Of a stretch of DNA of 23,899 nucleotides, positions 1 to 7,668 are shown one piece after another. Made by a program: the position numbers and the translations under genes. Source of the DNA: CALLCD01 sp039817885 (GTDB lineage: Bacteria > Pseudomonadota > Alphaproteobacteria > Caulobacterales > Hyphomonadaceae); assembly GCA_039817885.1 (NCBI GenBank), contig JBCBUY010000043.1, forward strand, positions 1 to 23,899, written 5' to 3'. Positions within the stretch are counted from its first letter, which is position 1. Each line of letters opens with the position of its first letter. A model generated the notes under the pieces. That model was not told the DNA's origin. It worked only from the letters and a program-made list of their open reading frames with translations, and ran no database searches.

Positions 1-40
1 GGACCCAGAGAGACAAAGCACACTGCACAGTTCTGGGTCC
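1..40. repeat. Inverted repeat at left edge
   Basis: A perfect 9-bp inverted repeat (GGACCCAGA at 1-9, TCTGGGTCC at 32-40) with a 22-bp loop. It touches the window edge, so the full element may extend leftwards. It shares bases 38-40 with the next palindrome. It may be the end of a palindromic intergenic element or a hairpin downstream of a gene outside the window; no T-run follows, so a terminator is not supported. Confidence 0.45.
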
Positions 41-77
41 CGGGTCTCCGCGCCAGCGCGTCGCCCGGGATGACAAG
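38..77. repeat. Intergenic palindromic repeat with CCCGGG arms
   Basis: TCCCGGG (38-44) pairs with CCCGGGA (64-70), and a nested CGCG / CGCG pair lies at 49-52 and 57-60. The right arm runs into GATGACAAG (69-77). Elements with this plan (CCGGG stem, GC-rich nested core, ATGACA flank) recur between genes in many alphaproteobacterial genomes, from general knowledge. Copy number in this genome cannot be judged because only one copy is in the window. Confidence 0.5.
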
Positions 78-105
78 CCAAGAGGAGGAGATCAGCCTTG
101 AGCGC

Positions 106-127
106 GACCCATCGCGAAGCGGGGGTC
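106..127. other. Stem-loop downstream of the dioxygenase gene
   Basis: GACCC (106-110) pairs with GGGTC (123-127), and CGC (113-115) with GCG (119-121) around a GAA loop, with a small internal bulge. It lies 22 bp beyond the stop of the minus-strand dioxygenase gene. On that strand the T-rich stretch comes before the hairpin, not after it, so it is not a canonical intrinsic terminator. Confidence 0.3.
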
Positions 128-148
128 AAACAAAAATGGCGCTGCTCT

Positions 149-1042
149 CTACATCGCGCCGTCAGCGGCCCGGGCAGAGACAGTCTCATACATCTCCTCG
201 CCCCAGCCCTTCGCCTCGCCGGTGAACAAAAAGTCCGGCGGCACGATTTCTGGGCCTTGGCCCGCCGGTAGCGGCGGCGTGAAATAGCCGAGGGCATAAC
301 TTCCCATGGCATAGCCGAGCAGGGCCTGCAGCTCCGGATCCAGGGTTTTTGCGATCTCCGGCGGGCAGGAGAGATACTGGTTTTCCTCCTGGCGCAGCCA
401 ACCAAGCGCATAGGTGATGTTGAGTCCCATCCGGTCCATATTCGATGTATTGGCCCCGCCGCCATGGATCACCGAACCGGAATAGACAAGGACCGATCCC
501 GCCGGCATCTCGGCATAGCGGATTTCGCTATCCTCGGCTTGCCGGTCCGGCTCCCAGAGATTTGACCCCGGCACAACCTGTGTGGCGCCGTTCTCCTTAG
601 TGAACTCCGTCACGGCCCAAATCGTGTTGAATTGCGGCTCCAGCTCCTTCGGCAGATAGCCGCCCCAGGCCAGGCGGTCACGGTGCAGGGGTTGCACCGG
701 CTGGCCGGGTTTGATGCGGATCAGCTGCGTCAAATGCAGCTGGATCGTCTCACAGAACGGCGAAAGGAAAGACTTCGCGGCGTTTAGCACCGTCCCATCC
801 ATAACCAGATCCCGGCAGGCAGGGGACCGGGCGACGAGGGCCCCGGTGCGCGTTGTATGAAAGCCGGTGAAAGCGTCCCGGCCCACCTCTGTTGCCTCCA
901 CGAAAGGCCTGATCTCTGACGTAAGCCGTGCCAGTCGGTCTGCGGGGATCACGGTCTCGAGGATCGCGGCACCGTCTTGGGTAACCGCTTGTTTGACCTC
1001 TTCGGCATCCGTTCCAGCCGGCAGTCGTTTGATATCCGCCAT
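149..1042 (-). CDS. Phytanoyl-CoA dioxygenase (PhyH) family Fe(II)/2-oxoglutarate dioxygenase
   Basis: A 297-residue protein with the double-stranded beta-helix signature of PhyH-type dioxygenases: the iron-binding motif HRD (H120, D122), a distal His (H193 in VIHGGG), and R204 as the likely 2-oxoglutarate carboxylate ligand. Such enzymes hydroxylate small molecules or acyl groups using 2-oxoglutarate and oxygen; the substrate cannot be told from sequence. No signal peptide is evident, so it is probably cytoplasmic. The start was set at the ATG at 1042 because AGGAGG (minus strand, 1049-1054) lies 6 bases upstream; an in-frame upstream start at 1075 would include that ribosome binding site in the coding region. 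It is transcribed away from hrcA with 104 bp between start codons. The family call is firm, the function is not. Confidence 0.88.
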   Translation of the reverse strand: MADIKRLPAGTDAEEVKQAVTQDGAAILETVIPADRLARLTSEIRPFVEATEVGRDAFTGFHTTRTGALVARSPACRDLVMDGTVLNAAKSFLSPFCETIQLHLTQLIRIKPGQPVQPLHRDRLAWGGYLPKELEPQFNTIWAVTEFTKENGATQVVPGSNLWEPDRQAEDSEIRYAEMPAGSVLVYSGSVIHGGGANTSNMDRMGLNITYALGWLRQEENQYLSCPPEIAKTLDPELQALLGYAMGSYALGYFTPPLPAGQGPEIVPPDFLFTGEAKGWGEEMYETVSARAADGAM

Positions 1043-1146
1043 GTCTCTCCTCCTCTTTGTGGCGCAGTATGACACTTTTCGCGGACCTCTTCGAGACGCG
1101 CATCCCCATTGCTCGCAAAAGCCACCTCGCTTACATAACGGTCTCG

Positions 1147-2211
1147 ATGGACACCGTATCAGTTTTGGAATCGATGGATGCCCGGGCGCGGGACATCTTC
1201 AGAGAGATTGTCGAGACCTATCTCTCTACGGGGGAACCCGTGGGGTCGCGCACGCTTTCAAAAGGCGCGATTGGTCTGTCACCGGCGTCCATCCGCAATG
1301 TCATGTCGGATTTGACCGAACTTGGCCTCTTGGACGCGCCACATATCAGCGCCGGCCGCCTGCCAACACATCAGGGACTCCGGCTATTCGTCGACGGATT
1401 CCTCGAGCTTGGAGAACCCTCAGAAGACGATCGCGACGCGATAGATGCCCGCCTGGAAGCCGCCGGCCGGGACTTCGACGCAGTCTTGCATGAGGCCTCC
1501 GATATCCTGTCTGGCCTTGCCGGTGGCGCAGGGCTCGTATCCTCACCCAAGCGCGATGCGCCGGTGCGCCATGTCGAATTTGTCCCCTTGGGAACAAAAG
1601 AGGCTCTATGCGTTCTCGTGACCGAAGATGGTGATGTTGAAAATCGACTGCTCAAGCTCCCCGACGGGGTTCCAGCCACCAGTTTGATTGAAGCCGGAAA
1701 CTATCTCAGTGCCCGCATGAAAGGGTCGACCCTTTCCGAAGCTCAAGCGTCCATCCACGCTGAACTGAATGCCCGAAAGGCGGCGCTTGATGCGGCCGCT
1801 GCAAAACTCGTAGAGGCAGGCCTGGTTGAATGGTCAGGTGAGACCCCCGGTCAGGGCCGGTCTCTCATTGTCCGCGGGCGAGCCAATCTTTTGGGCGATG
1901 CGGCCGCCGAAGATCTGGAAAGGGTGGGGGCGCTCTTCGAGGCGATGGAGCGAGAGCAGAGTCTGTTGGAGGTTCTGAATTCCACCGAAGACGCCCAGGG
2001 CGTGCGGCTTTTCATCGGCTCGGAGAACCGGCTTTTTTCATTGACGGGTTCAAGCCTGATTGTCGCTCCCTATATGAGCGCGCAGAGACAAGTTATCGGA
2101 GCACTCGGCGTTGTTGGTCCCACACGGATCAACTATGCACGGGTTATTCCTATGGTTGATTACACAGCAAAGGTCGTCGGAGAGATCATCGGCGGCGGGC
2201 GAAAAGACTAG
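1147..2211 (+). CDS. hrcA: Heat-inducible transcription repressor HrcA
   Basis: A 354-residue protein matching HrcA over its full length. The N-terminal winged helix carries the family hallmark GEPVGSRTLSK, then SPASIRNVMSDLTELGLL and the wing segment SAGRLPT. The middle and C-terminal part is the HrcA dimerisation/GAF-like domain, ending GPTRINYARVIPMVDY. HrcA represses groESL and sometimes dnaK operons by binding CIRCE elements (TTAGCACTC-N9-GAGTGCTAA); none is visible in this window, so its targets here lie elsewhere. The ATG at 1147 gives the usual family length; the next ATG (1174) is possible, and a longer TTG start at 1057 adds an atypical leader. No strong Shine-Dalgarno decides between them. 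grpE follows after 11 bp, so the two are co-transcribed. Confidence 0.93.
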   Translation: MDTVSVLESMDARARDIFREIVETYLSTGEPVGSRTLSKGAIGLSPASIRNVMSDLTELGLLDAPHISAGRLPTHQGLRLFVDGFLELGEPSEDDRDAIDARLEAAGRDFDAVLHEASDILSGLAGGAGLVSSPKRDAPVRHVEFVPLGTKEALCVLVTEDGDVENRLLKLPDGVPATSLIEAGNYLSARMKGSTLSEAQASIHAELNARKAALDAAAAKLVEAGLVEWSGETPGQGRSLIVRGRANLLGDAAAEDLERVGALFEAMEREQSLLEVLNSTEDAQGVRLFIGSENRLFSLTGSSLIVAPYMSAQRQVIGALGVVGPTRINYARVIPMVDYTAKVVGEIIGGGRKD

Positions 2212-2222
2212 AGGCGGGATTT

Positions 2223-2849
2223 ATGAGCGACACTGAAACCAAAGAGAATGAGGGTCCCGAAGAGACAGCGGCCGTATCAAACGGCCCAGACGAGACAGCC
2301 GCAACGGCGGATGACGGGGCTGTGGATCTATCAGCCGCCGAAGGAGACCCAGCAGAGACCTCGGAGCCGGTGGATCCCGTCGCGGCTCTGCAGGCAGAAA
2401 ACGCCGATCTGAAAGACAAGTTCCTTCGCTCCATGGCGGATGCTGAAAACATCCGCAAGCGGTCTGAGAAACAGGTCGCCGATGCCCGCGTCTACGCCGT
2501 TGAGAAATTTGCAGGCGACCTGCTTAGTGTGGCCGACAATCTCTCCCGCGCGCTCACAGCCTTGACCGAAGAGGCGCGCGCTGAGCTTTCTGATGCGGGC
2601 AAAAGCCTGTTGCAGGGCATTGAAATGACAGAGAAGGAACTGATCGCGGTCATGCAGCGCCATGGCGTGAAACCCGTGGCAGCCGTCCCTGGCACAGAGT
2701 TCGACCCCAATGTGCACCAGGCCGTCGGTCAGGTGCCATCCGATCAACCCGAAGGCACGATCGCAGATCTGCTCCAGGGCGGATGGCAAATCGGTGAACG
2801 CACACTGAGAGCCGCAATGGTGACGGTGAGCAAAGGTGCAACCTCGTAG
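2223..2849 (+). CDS. grpE: Nucleotide exchange factor GrpE
   Basis: A 208-residue cochaperone that releases ADP from DnaK. Residues 1-50 are acidic and probably disordered. A long helix from about residue 52, with MADAENIRKR typical of the family, forms the coiled-coil dimer. The C-terminal beta domain ends with GWQIGERTLRAAMVTVSKG, the GrpE signature region. The gene follows hrcA by 11 bp with GAGGCGG as a likely ribosome binding site. It is cytoplasmic. Its partner dnaK lies about 0.9 kb downstream on the same strand, but a YHS-domain gene and a terminator intervene, so GrpE and DnaK appear to be in separate transcription units. Length and motifs are normal for the family. Confidence 0.95.
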   Translation: MSDTETKENEGPEETAAVSNGPDETAATADDGAVDLSAAEGDPAETSEPVDPVAALQAENADLKDKFLRSMADAENIRKRSEKQVADARVYAVEKFAGDLLSVADNLSRALTALTEEARAELSDAGKSLLQGIEMTEKELIAVMQRHGVKPVAAVPGTEFDPNVHQAVGQVPSDQPEGTIADLLQGGWQIGERTLRAAMVTVSKGATS

Positions 2850-2876
2850 CGGTTTTTGAAAGACGCCAAGCGCACA

Positions 2877-2889
2877 CCCGTGTCACGGG
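2877..2889. repeat. 13-bp perfect palindrome downstream of grpE
   Basis: CCCGTG (2877-2882) and CACGGG (2884-2889) flank a single T. It lies 27 bp after the grpE stop. No T-run follows, so it is not an intrinsic terminator; it could be an operator for the YHS gene or chance. Confidence 0.3.
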
Positions 2890-2943
2890 CGGTCAAGTCG
2901 AAGTGATCGCCCTTCAATCTGCCTTATTCCATAGGCATGTATT

Positions 2944-2959
2944 GGCCCAACGGTGGGCC
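2944..2959 (+). other. Hairpin in the leader of the YHS gene
   Basis: GGCCCA (2944-2949) pairs with TGGGCC (2954-2959) around an ACGG tetraloop. It lies 36 bp upstream of the YHS-protein ATG. It has no T-run, so it could be an mRNA-stabilising or regulatory leader hairpin, or a factor-assisted end of the hrcA-grpE transcript. Confidence 0.35.
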
Positions 2960-2995
2960 GTGAGGGCCTCCTCGCAGACAGACAGGAGTAAACTG

Positions 2996-3514
2996 ATGCG
3001 GAAATTTATTGCTTTCTTCGCGGCGCTCATGGCGGTCTTTGCCATGACAGCACCAGCCCAGGCCCAATTCGGCTTCGGTAAAAAAGACTTTATCTATGAA
3101 AAAGGCGGCTATGCCATCGATGGCTACGACACAGTTGCTTATTTTGACCTTGATGCGACCGCGCTCGATGACGACGGCCTGCCAACCATTGCTGCGGTCA
3201 AGGGCGACCCTCAGTATTCCGCGGAATACAACGGAGCCACCTGGATTTTCTCCACGGCAGACAACCTTGCAAAGTTCGAAGCTGACCCAGCGAAATATGC
3301 TCCGGAGTTCAATGGCTATTGTGCTTATGCCGCCGCTCAAGGCAATCTCGCCCGGACAAACCCGAACGCCTGGCGCGTTGTAGACGGCAAACTCTACCTG
3401 AACTTCAACTCCAAAATTCAGCGCCGTTGGGTCAAAGACATTCCTGGCCACATCGATCAGGCGCACGAGAATTGGGCCGATCTTGCAGACAATTTGAAAG
3501 AGCCAGGCGCATAA
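2996..3514 (+). CDS. Exported YHS domain-containing protein
   Basis: A 172-residue protein with a Sec signal peptide: basic MRK, a hydrophobic stretch, and a likely cleavage at AQA before Q24. The mature part is a YHS domain of the type with GYDTVAYF, then ATWIFSTADNLAKFEADPAKYAPEFNGYCAYA and WRVVDGKLYLNFN. Related YHS proteins are small metal-associated or selenium-related domains; the precise role of the secreted stand-alone form is unknown. The ATG at 2996 was chosen because GACAGGAG (2980-2987) lies 8 bases upstream and because it gives a proper signal peptide; an upstream in-frame start at 2903 lacks both. It sits between grpE and dnaK on the same strand and is followed by its own terminator. 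The family is clear, the function is not. Confidence 0.85.
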   Translation: MRKFIAFFAALMAVFAMTAPAQAQFGFGKKDFIYEKGGYAIDGYDTVAYFDLDATALDDDGLPTIAAVKGDPQYSAEYNGATWIFSTADNLAKFEADPAKYAPEFNGYCAYAAAQGNLARTNPNAWRVVDGKLYLNFNSKIQRRWVKDIPGHIDQAHENWADLADNLKEPGA

Positions 3515-3542
3515 GCGTCAGATTTTTCTTCGAAAACTGGAG

Positions 3543-3572
3543 CGCGCTGGTTGAAAAGGCCGGCGCGTTTTC
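3543..3572 (+). terminator. Intrinsic terminator after the YHS gene
   Basis: A 9-bp stem (3543-3551 with 3559-3567, two G-U pairs) and a 7-base loop are followed directly by TTTT (3568-3571). It lies 28 bp past the stop codon and separates the hrcA-grpE-YHS unit from dnaK. Confidence 0.75.
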
Positions 3573-3612
3573 CGTATAGCGATAAGCTGCAGCAAGGAAT
3601 CGCCGTTTGCCC

Positions 3613-3640
3613 CTTGCGGGGCGCTATAGGAACACCATAT
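3613..3640 (+). promoter_or_regulatory. RpoH (sigma-32) heat-shock promoter of dnaK
   Basis: The -35 element CTTGCGG (3613-3619, inside CCCTTGCGG) is followed after 13 bp by the -10 element CACCATAT (3633-3640). This closely matches the heat-shock consensus CCCTTGAA-N13-17-CCCCATNT. Transcription would start near 3647, giving a dnaK leader of about 120 bases. A GCCCC-TTGC-GGGGC hairpin (3609-3622) overlaps the -35 element. No CIRCE operator is present, so dnaK appears to be controlled by sigma-32 and not by HrcA. Confidence 0.75.
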
Positions 3641-3770
3641 CGCTTGCGAACAGCATGGCCTCGGGAGAGAGGGTTGTGCTACCCCAATCTAGTGGAGCTA
3701 CCGGTTTCTGGTGCTGCTCAGCAGGCCTAAAAATGGAATTGGCGGCCGCCGAACGACGAGGAAAGAAAAC

Positions 3771-5693
3771 ATGGCTAAGATCATCGGGATTGATCTCGGA
3801 ACCACCAACTCTTGTGTAGCTGTCATGGAAGGCGGCAACGCTCGGGTCATAGAAAACGCTGAAGGCCAGCGCACGACCCCATCCGTGGTCGCTTTCAACA
3901 AAGACAATGAACGCCTCATCGGCATGCCAGCGCGCCGTCAGGCTGTCACAAACCCCGATTTTACCTATTATGCGATCAAACGCCTGATTGGCCGCAATTT
4001 CGATGATCCAACCGCCCAAAAAGACAAAGAACTTTCTCCCTTTGAGATCGTAAAGGGACCGAACGGCGACGCCTGGGTCAAAGGCCGCGACAAGGACTAC
4101 GCGCCCCAGGAAATCTCCGCCTTCATCCTGCAGAAGATGAAAGAAACCGCTGAGGCATATCTCGGTGAGACTGTCGCGCAGGCTGTGATCACCGTTCCCG
4201 CCTACTTTAACGACGCCCAGCGCCAGGCCACCAAAGATGCTGGCCAGATTGCTGGCCTTGAAGTGCTCCGCATCATCAACGAGCCGACCGCTGCCGCGCT
4301 TGCCTATGGCCTCGAAAAGTCTGACGGAAAAACCATTGCCGTCTATGACCTTGGCGGCGGCACGTTTGACGTTTCGATCCTGGATATTGGAGATGGCGTC
4401 TTCGAAGTGCTTTCAACCAATGGCGACACGTTCCTTGGCGGTGAAGACTTCGACCTGCGCATCGTTGATCACCTTGCCGACGAATTCAAAAAAGACACGG
4501 GCATAGACCTGAAAGCTCAAAAGGACGCGCTTCAGCGTCTGAAGGAAGAAGCCGAGAAAGCCAAAAAAGAGCTGTCCTCTGCATCGTCTTACGAAGTGAA
4601 TTTGCCCTTCATCACCATGGACATGGAGACCAAGGAGCCAAAACACCTCACAACGACTTTGTCCCGCGCCAAGTTTGAAAGCCTCGTCGAGGATCTCATC
4701 AAGCGCACCATCGATCCATGTGTGAAGGCGCTGAAAGATGCCGGCAAGTCGACGTCCGACATCGACGAAGTCGTCCTTGTCGGCGGCATGACCCGTATGC
4801 CGGCTGTTCAAGCGGCTGTTGAGAAGCATTTCGGACGGCCACCGCATAAGGGTGTGAACCCCGACGAAGTCGTGGCCATTGGTGCTGCCATTCAGGCCGG
4901 TGTGCTTCAGGGCGATGTGAAAGACGTCGTACTGCTCGATGTCACGCCGCTCTCCCTCGGCATTGAGACACTTGGCGGTGTATTCACGCGCCTCATTGAT
5001 CGCAATACGACGATCCCAACGAAGAAGTCGCAAACCTTCTCAACGGCGGACGACAATCAGCCCGCTGTAACCATTCGCGTGTTCCAGGGCGAGCGGGAGA
5101 TGGCGGCCGATAATAAAGAGCTTGCGCAGTTCAATCTCGAGGGTATTCCGCCGGCACCGCGCGGTCTTCCGCAAATCGAAGTGACCTTCGACATTGATGC
5201 GAACGGCATCGTCAACGTGTCGGCGAAGGACAAAGCGACGAACAAGGAACAGCAAGTCACTATTCAGGCGAATGGCGGTCTGTCTGACAACGAGATCAAC
5301 GACATGATGAAGGACGCCGAGGCGAATGCCGACGCCGACAAGCAACGCCGTGAGCTGGTTGAAGCCAAAAACAATGGCGAAGCGCTGATCCACCAGACCG
5401 CGAAACAACTCGAAGAGCATGGCGACAAGGTCGACGCCCAGGTGAAGACCGACATTGAAGCGGCTTCTGGTGAGCTGAAGACGACGCTCGAAAGCGAGAA
5501 CCTCGAAGATATTCAGGCCAAGACCCAGGCTCTGATGCAGGCGGCCATGAAGCTCGGTGAAGCCATCTATGCGAGCCAGCAAGAAGCCGCGGCCCATGCT
5601 GATGCGGCAGCCGACGCAGCCGCCGACGCCGATGGCGACGACGTCGTAGATGCAGATTTCGAAGAAGTCGACGACGAGAAAAAGAGCGCCTGA
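3771..5693 (+). CDS. dnaK: Molecular chaperone DnaK (Hsp70)
   Basis: A full-length 640-residue Hsp70. The N-terminal ATPase domain starts MAKIIGIDLGTTNSC and carries the phosphate loop DLGGGTFDVS and the adenosine motif VLVGGMTRMPAVQ. The interdomain linker VVLLDVTPLSLGIETLGG leads into the substrate-binding beta domain and helical lid. The acidic tail ends DADFEEVDDEKKSA. It binds hydrophobic segments of unfolded cytoplasmic proteins in an ATP cycle driven by DnaJ and GrpE. The ATG at 3771 has GAGGAAAG 7-14 bases upstream; a longer in-frame start at 3711 adds a non-family leader. An RpoH promoter precedes it and a strong terminator follows. dnaJ, which often follows dnaK in alphaproteobacteria, is absent here. 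Confidence 0.98.
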   Translation: MAKIIGIDLGTTNSCVAVMEGGNARVIENAEGQRTTPSVVAFNKDNERLIGMPARRQAVTNPDFTYYAIKRLIGRNFDDPTAQKDKELSPFEIVKGPNGDAWVKGRDKDYAPQEISAFILQKMKETAEAYLGETVAQAVITVPAYFNDAQRQATKDAGQIAGLEVLRIINEPTAAALAYGLEKSDGKTIAVYDLGGGTFDVSILDIGDGVFEVLSTNGDTFLGGEDFDLRIVDHLADEFKKDTGIDLKAQKDALQRLKEEAEKAKKELSSASSYEVNLPFITMDMETKEPKHLTTTLSRAKFESLVEDLIKRTIDPCVKALKDAGKSTSDIDEVVLVGGMTRMPAVQAAVEKHFGRPPHKGVNPDEVVAIGAAIQAGVLQGDVKDVVLLDVTPLSLGIETLGGVFTRLIDRNTTIPTKKSQTFSTADDNQPAVTIRVFQGEREMAADNKELAQFNLEGIPPAPRGLPQIEVTFDIDANGIVNVSAKDKATNKEQQVTIQANGGLSDNEINDMMKDAEANADADKQRRELVEAKNNGEALIHQTAKQLEEHGDKVDAQVKTDIEAASGELKTTLESENLEDIQAKTQALMQAAMKLGEAIYASQQEAAAHADAAADAAADADGDDVVDADFEEVDDEKKSA

Positions 5694-5717
5694 GGCAGCT
5701 GAAGAAACAGTCAACTT

Positions 5718-5749
5718 AAGGCCTCCGCATATGGATGCGGGGGCCTTTT
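5718..5749 (+). terminator. Strong intrinsic terminator after dnaK
   Basis: A 13-bp stem (5718-5730 with 5735-5747, one G-U pair) closes an ATGG tetraloop and runs into TTTT (5746-5749). It lies 24 bp after the dnaK stop. Confidence 0.9.
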
Positions 5750-5814
5750 GCATTCTTATTGCATAGGGATAATCGTCTCCGATCAGGACCAGGACACCAA
5801 AAGGCTAAGTATCC

Positions 5815-6738
5815 ATGCGGCGGTTAACGATCTGCATCCCCACCTATAAGCGAAATGCCGAACTCGCTATGCTGCTCGCTGAGATCCAAGGCCAGTCCCC
5901 GCCGCGCCCGCCGCGCGACGTCTCGATCCTGGTCATCGATAACAATCCCGGTGGTGACGCGGCATCCGTAATCGAAGCCGCCGATCAATCACCTTTTCCC
6001 GTCCACTACCTTCAGGAGAAACGGCCGGGCGTCGCATATGTCCGCAATGCCGCCCTGGACCACTGTTTTGATCACGACGACCTCGTCTTTATAGACGATG
6101 ACACATTGCCAGCAGCCGAATGGCTCAACGCGCTATGCGACGCTCAGCACACCATGGATGCGGGCGTCGTTTTTGGATCAGTCGAAGCGCGGTATCTCGG
6201 CGCGGTACCGGAATGGATACAGAAGGGTGACTTTCACTCCAAACGCATCATCGAAGATGGTCCGCGACACCTTCCAGGGGCAACGGACAATTGCATTATC
6301 GATATGGCCGTTATTCGCGAGCATCGGCCGCGCTTCGATGAAGGCCTCTCACTTATCGGTGGTGAAGATACGCTCTTCTTTGACGGCCTCTTGCGGGCTG
6401 GCGTGAAGATGGCCGACGCCAGCCAGGCGCTGACATTCGAGACGATCCCGGAGAATCGGGCGACGGCGCAATGGTTATGCAAGCGATGGAAGAGAACAGG
6501 CTACACCGACTCCTTGATGTTCAAGCGCCAAGGCGCACGTTTTCCGAAGCTGCAAGCCGCAGTAAAGGGCATCCTTCGCCTGTCGGTCGCCGGACCTATG
6601 GCACTGTTTATGCGAGCGCTTTCACGGGGCCGCATGACGGCAGCAGAGGGGAACTGGCGATACACGTTCGAACGCGGACGCGGCATGCTCAGCTTCGCGA
6701 GCGGGCGATCAATCCAGGAATATGCACGCGAGACGTAA
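5815..6738 (+). CDS. Family 2 glycosyltransferase
   Basis: A 307-residue GT-A fold enzyme. The start RLTICIPTYKR and VLVIDNNPGG-type second strand form the nucleotide-sugar pocket (here SILVIDNNPGG). VAYVRNAALDH and the metal-binding DXD-type motif FIDDDTLPA follow. GGEDTLFFDGLLRAG near residue 190 is the family acceptor/catalytic-base region. Such enzymes transfer a sugar from an NDP-sugar, commonly for surface polysaccharide or lipid glycans; donor and acceptor are not predictable here. There is no transmembrane segment strong enough to call, although the C-terminal LSVAGPMALFMRAL stretch (around residue 260) could be membrane-associated. It stands alone after the dnaK terminator and ends 6 bp from the convergent dehydrogenase gene. 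No polysaccharide genes flank it. Confidence 0.88.
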   Translation: MRRLTICIPTYKRNAELAMLLAEIQGQSPPRPPRDVSILVIDNNPGGDAASVIEAADQSPFPVHYLQEKRPGVAYVRNAALDHCFDHDDLVFIDDDTLPAAEWLNALCDAQHTMDAGVVFGSVEARYLGAVPEWIQKGDFHSKRIIEDGPRHLPGATDNCIIDMAVIREHRPRFDEGLSLIGGEDTLFFDGLLRAGVKMADASQALTFETIPENRATAQWLCKRWKRTGYTDSLMFKRQGARFPKLQAAVKGILRLSVAGPMALFMRALSRGRMTAAEGNWRYTFERGRGMLSFASGRSIQEYARET

Positions 6739-6744
6739 ACACCG

Positions 6745-7599
6745 CTAGCTATCCTGTAATAGCCCAAACCGTTGGCCCATGCCTTTGTCCACGATCCGCT
6801 TCGGCAAGCGCTGGGCGATATCGTAATTCACCAATTTGTCGGGCCCAAGCGCATAATGGGCCTTGGGAGAAGGATCGGTGAGCGCCGTCTCGATCGTCGC
6901 GGCAACCTTCTCTGCCGGCCAGCCTTTCTCGCCGGCTTCAAGGAACATCTGATTGTATTTTTCCATCGGCTCGTCCCAGACCGTTCCGGCATAGGGATTT
7001 TTCTTCTTCTCTTCCTCGGCCTTGTCCCAGATCGGTGTCTTGATCGCCCCAGGCGCTACAACAACGGCATCAATGCCAAACACAAGCAGCTCGCGGCGGA
7101 AGGAGTGGGTCAGGCTTTCGATCGCGTGCTTGGCGGCGCAATAGGCACCAAGGAAGGGGGAAGCGAGGCGACCACCAAAGCTCGAAATGTTCACAATCCG
7201 GCCGGGTCCACCAGAGCGATCTGTATCCATACCTAGCAGCGGCAGAAAAGCCTGCGTGACGGCGACCGTCCCTAGGACATGCACGTCGAAGTGCAAACGG
7301 ATCGTGTCCATGGGCTGTAGCGCCAGAGGACCCATAACGGCGATGCCGGCATTGTTCACAAGACCTCCGAGCGTTTCTCCATTCAGCGCGGAAGAGACGG
7401 CGTCAACCGCGGCAGCGATCTGCTCGTCCTTTGTGACGTCGATAATGACCGGCGTGATTGTCGGCTGTGCCGCAACCAGTGGCTCGCCGTCTTCGGCCCT
7501 GCGCACGCCTGCAAAGACACGCCAACCGCGCGCCGCGAGATATTCCGCCGTCGCACGGCCAATGCCGGTCGATGCGCCGGTAATCATGATGGATTTCAT
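6745..7599 (-). CDS. Short-chain dehydrogenase/reductase (SDR)
   Basis: A 284-residue classical SDR. The cofactor-binding motif TGASTGIG is at residues 7-14, NNAG at 82-85, the catalytic Ser in NISS (139-140), and Y153-x3-K157 (YCAAK). The Arg residues after the second strand (VRRAE) favour NADP(H). It is an NAD(P)H-dependent alcohol/ketone oxidoreductase of unknown substrate and cytoplasmic location. AAGGACA lies just upstream of the ATG at 7599. It follows the glutaminyl cyclase gene on the same strand with a 69-bp gap, so it may be the last gene of that unit or have its own promoter. Its end almost touches the convergent glycosyltransferase gene. Confidence 0.92.
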   Translation of the reverse strand: MKSIMITGASTGIGRATAEYLAARGWRVFAGVRRAEDGEPLVAAQPTITPVIIDVTKDEQIAAAVDAVSSALNGETLGGLVNNAGIAVMGPLALQPMDTIRLHFDVHVLGTVAVTQAFLPLLGMDTDRSGGPGRIVNISSFGGRLASPFLGAYCAAKHAIESLTHSFRRELLVFGIDAVVVAPGAIKTPIWDKAEEEKKKNPYAGTVWDEPMEKYNQMFLEAGEKGWPAEKVAATIETALTDPSPKAHYALGPDKLVNYDIAQRLPKRIVDKGMGQRFGLLQDS

Positions 7600-7668
7600 G
7601 GATTGTCCTTATATGTCAGCCGCCTTGGACGACGTCTCAAATGTCTTTGCGATAGAGCTAAAGCGATC

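Noticed and set aside
1043..1146. Possible sigma-32 or CIRCE element upstream of hrcA
   Set aside because: CCCCATTG (1104-1111) resembles a heat-shock -10, but the nearest CTT-G-like -35 (CTTCGAG, 1089-1095) is only 8 bp away. No CIRCE arms are present.
2850..2995. Intrinsic terminator after grpE
   Set aside because: Two hairpins exist (2877-2889, 2944-2959) but neither has a T-run, so read-through to the YHS gene is likely.
4413..5033. Long minus-strand open frame opposite dnaK (also 5040-5753)
   Set aside because: Antisense frames over dnaK are a common by-product of its codon bias; the plus-strand protein is unmistakable DnaK.
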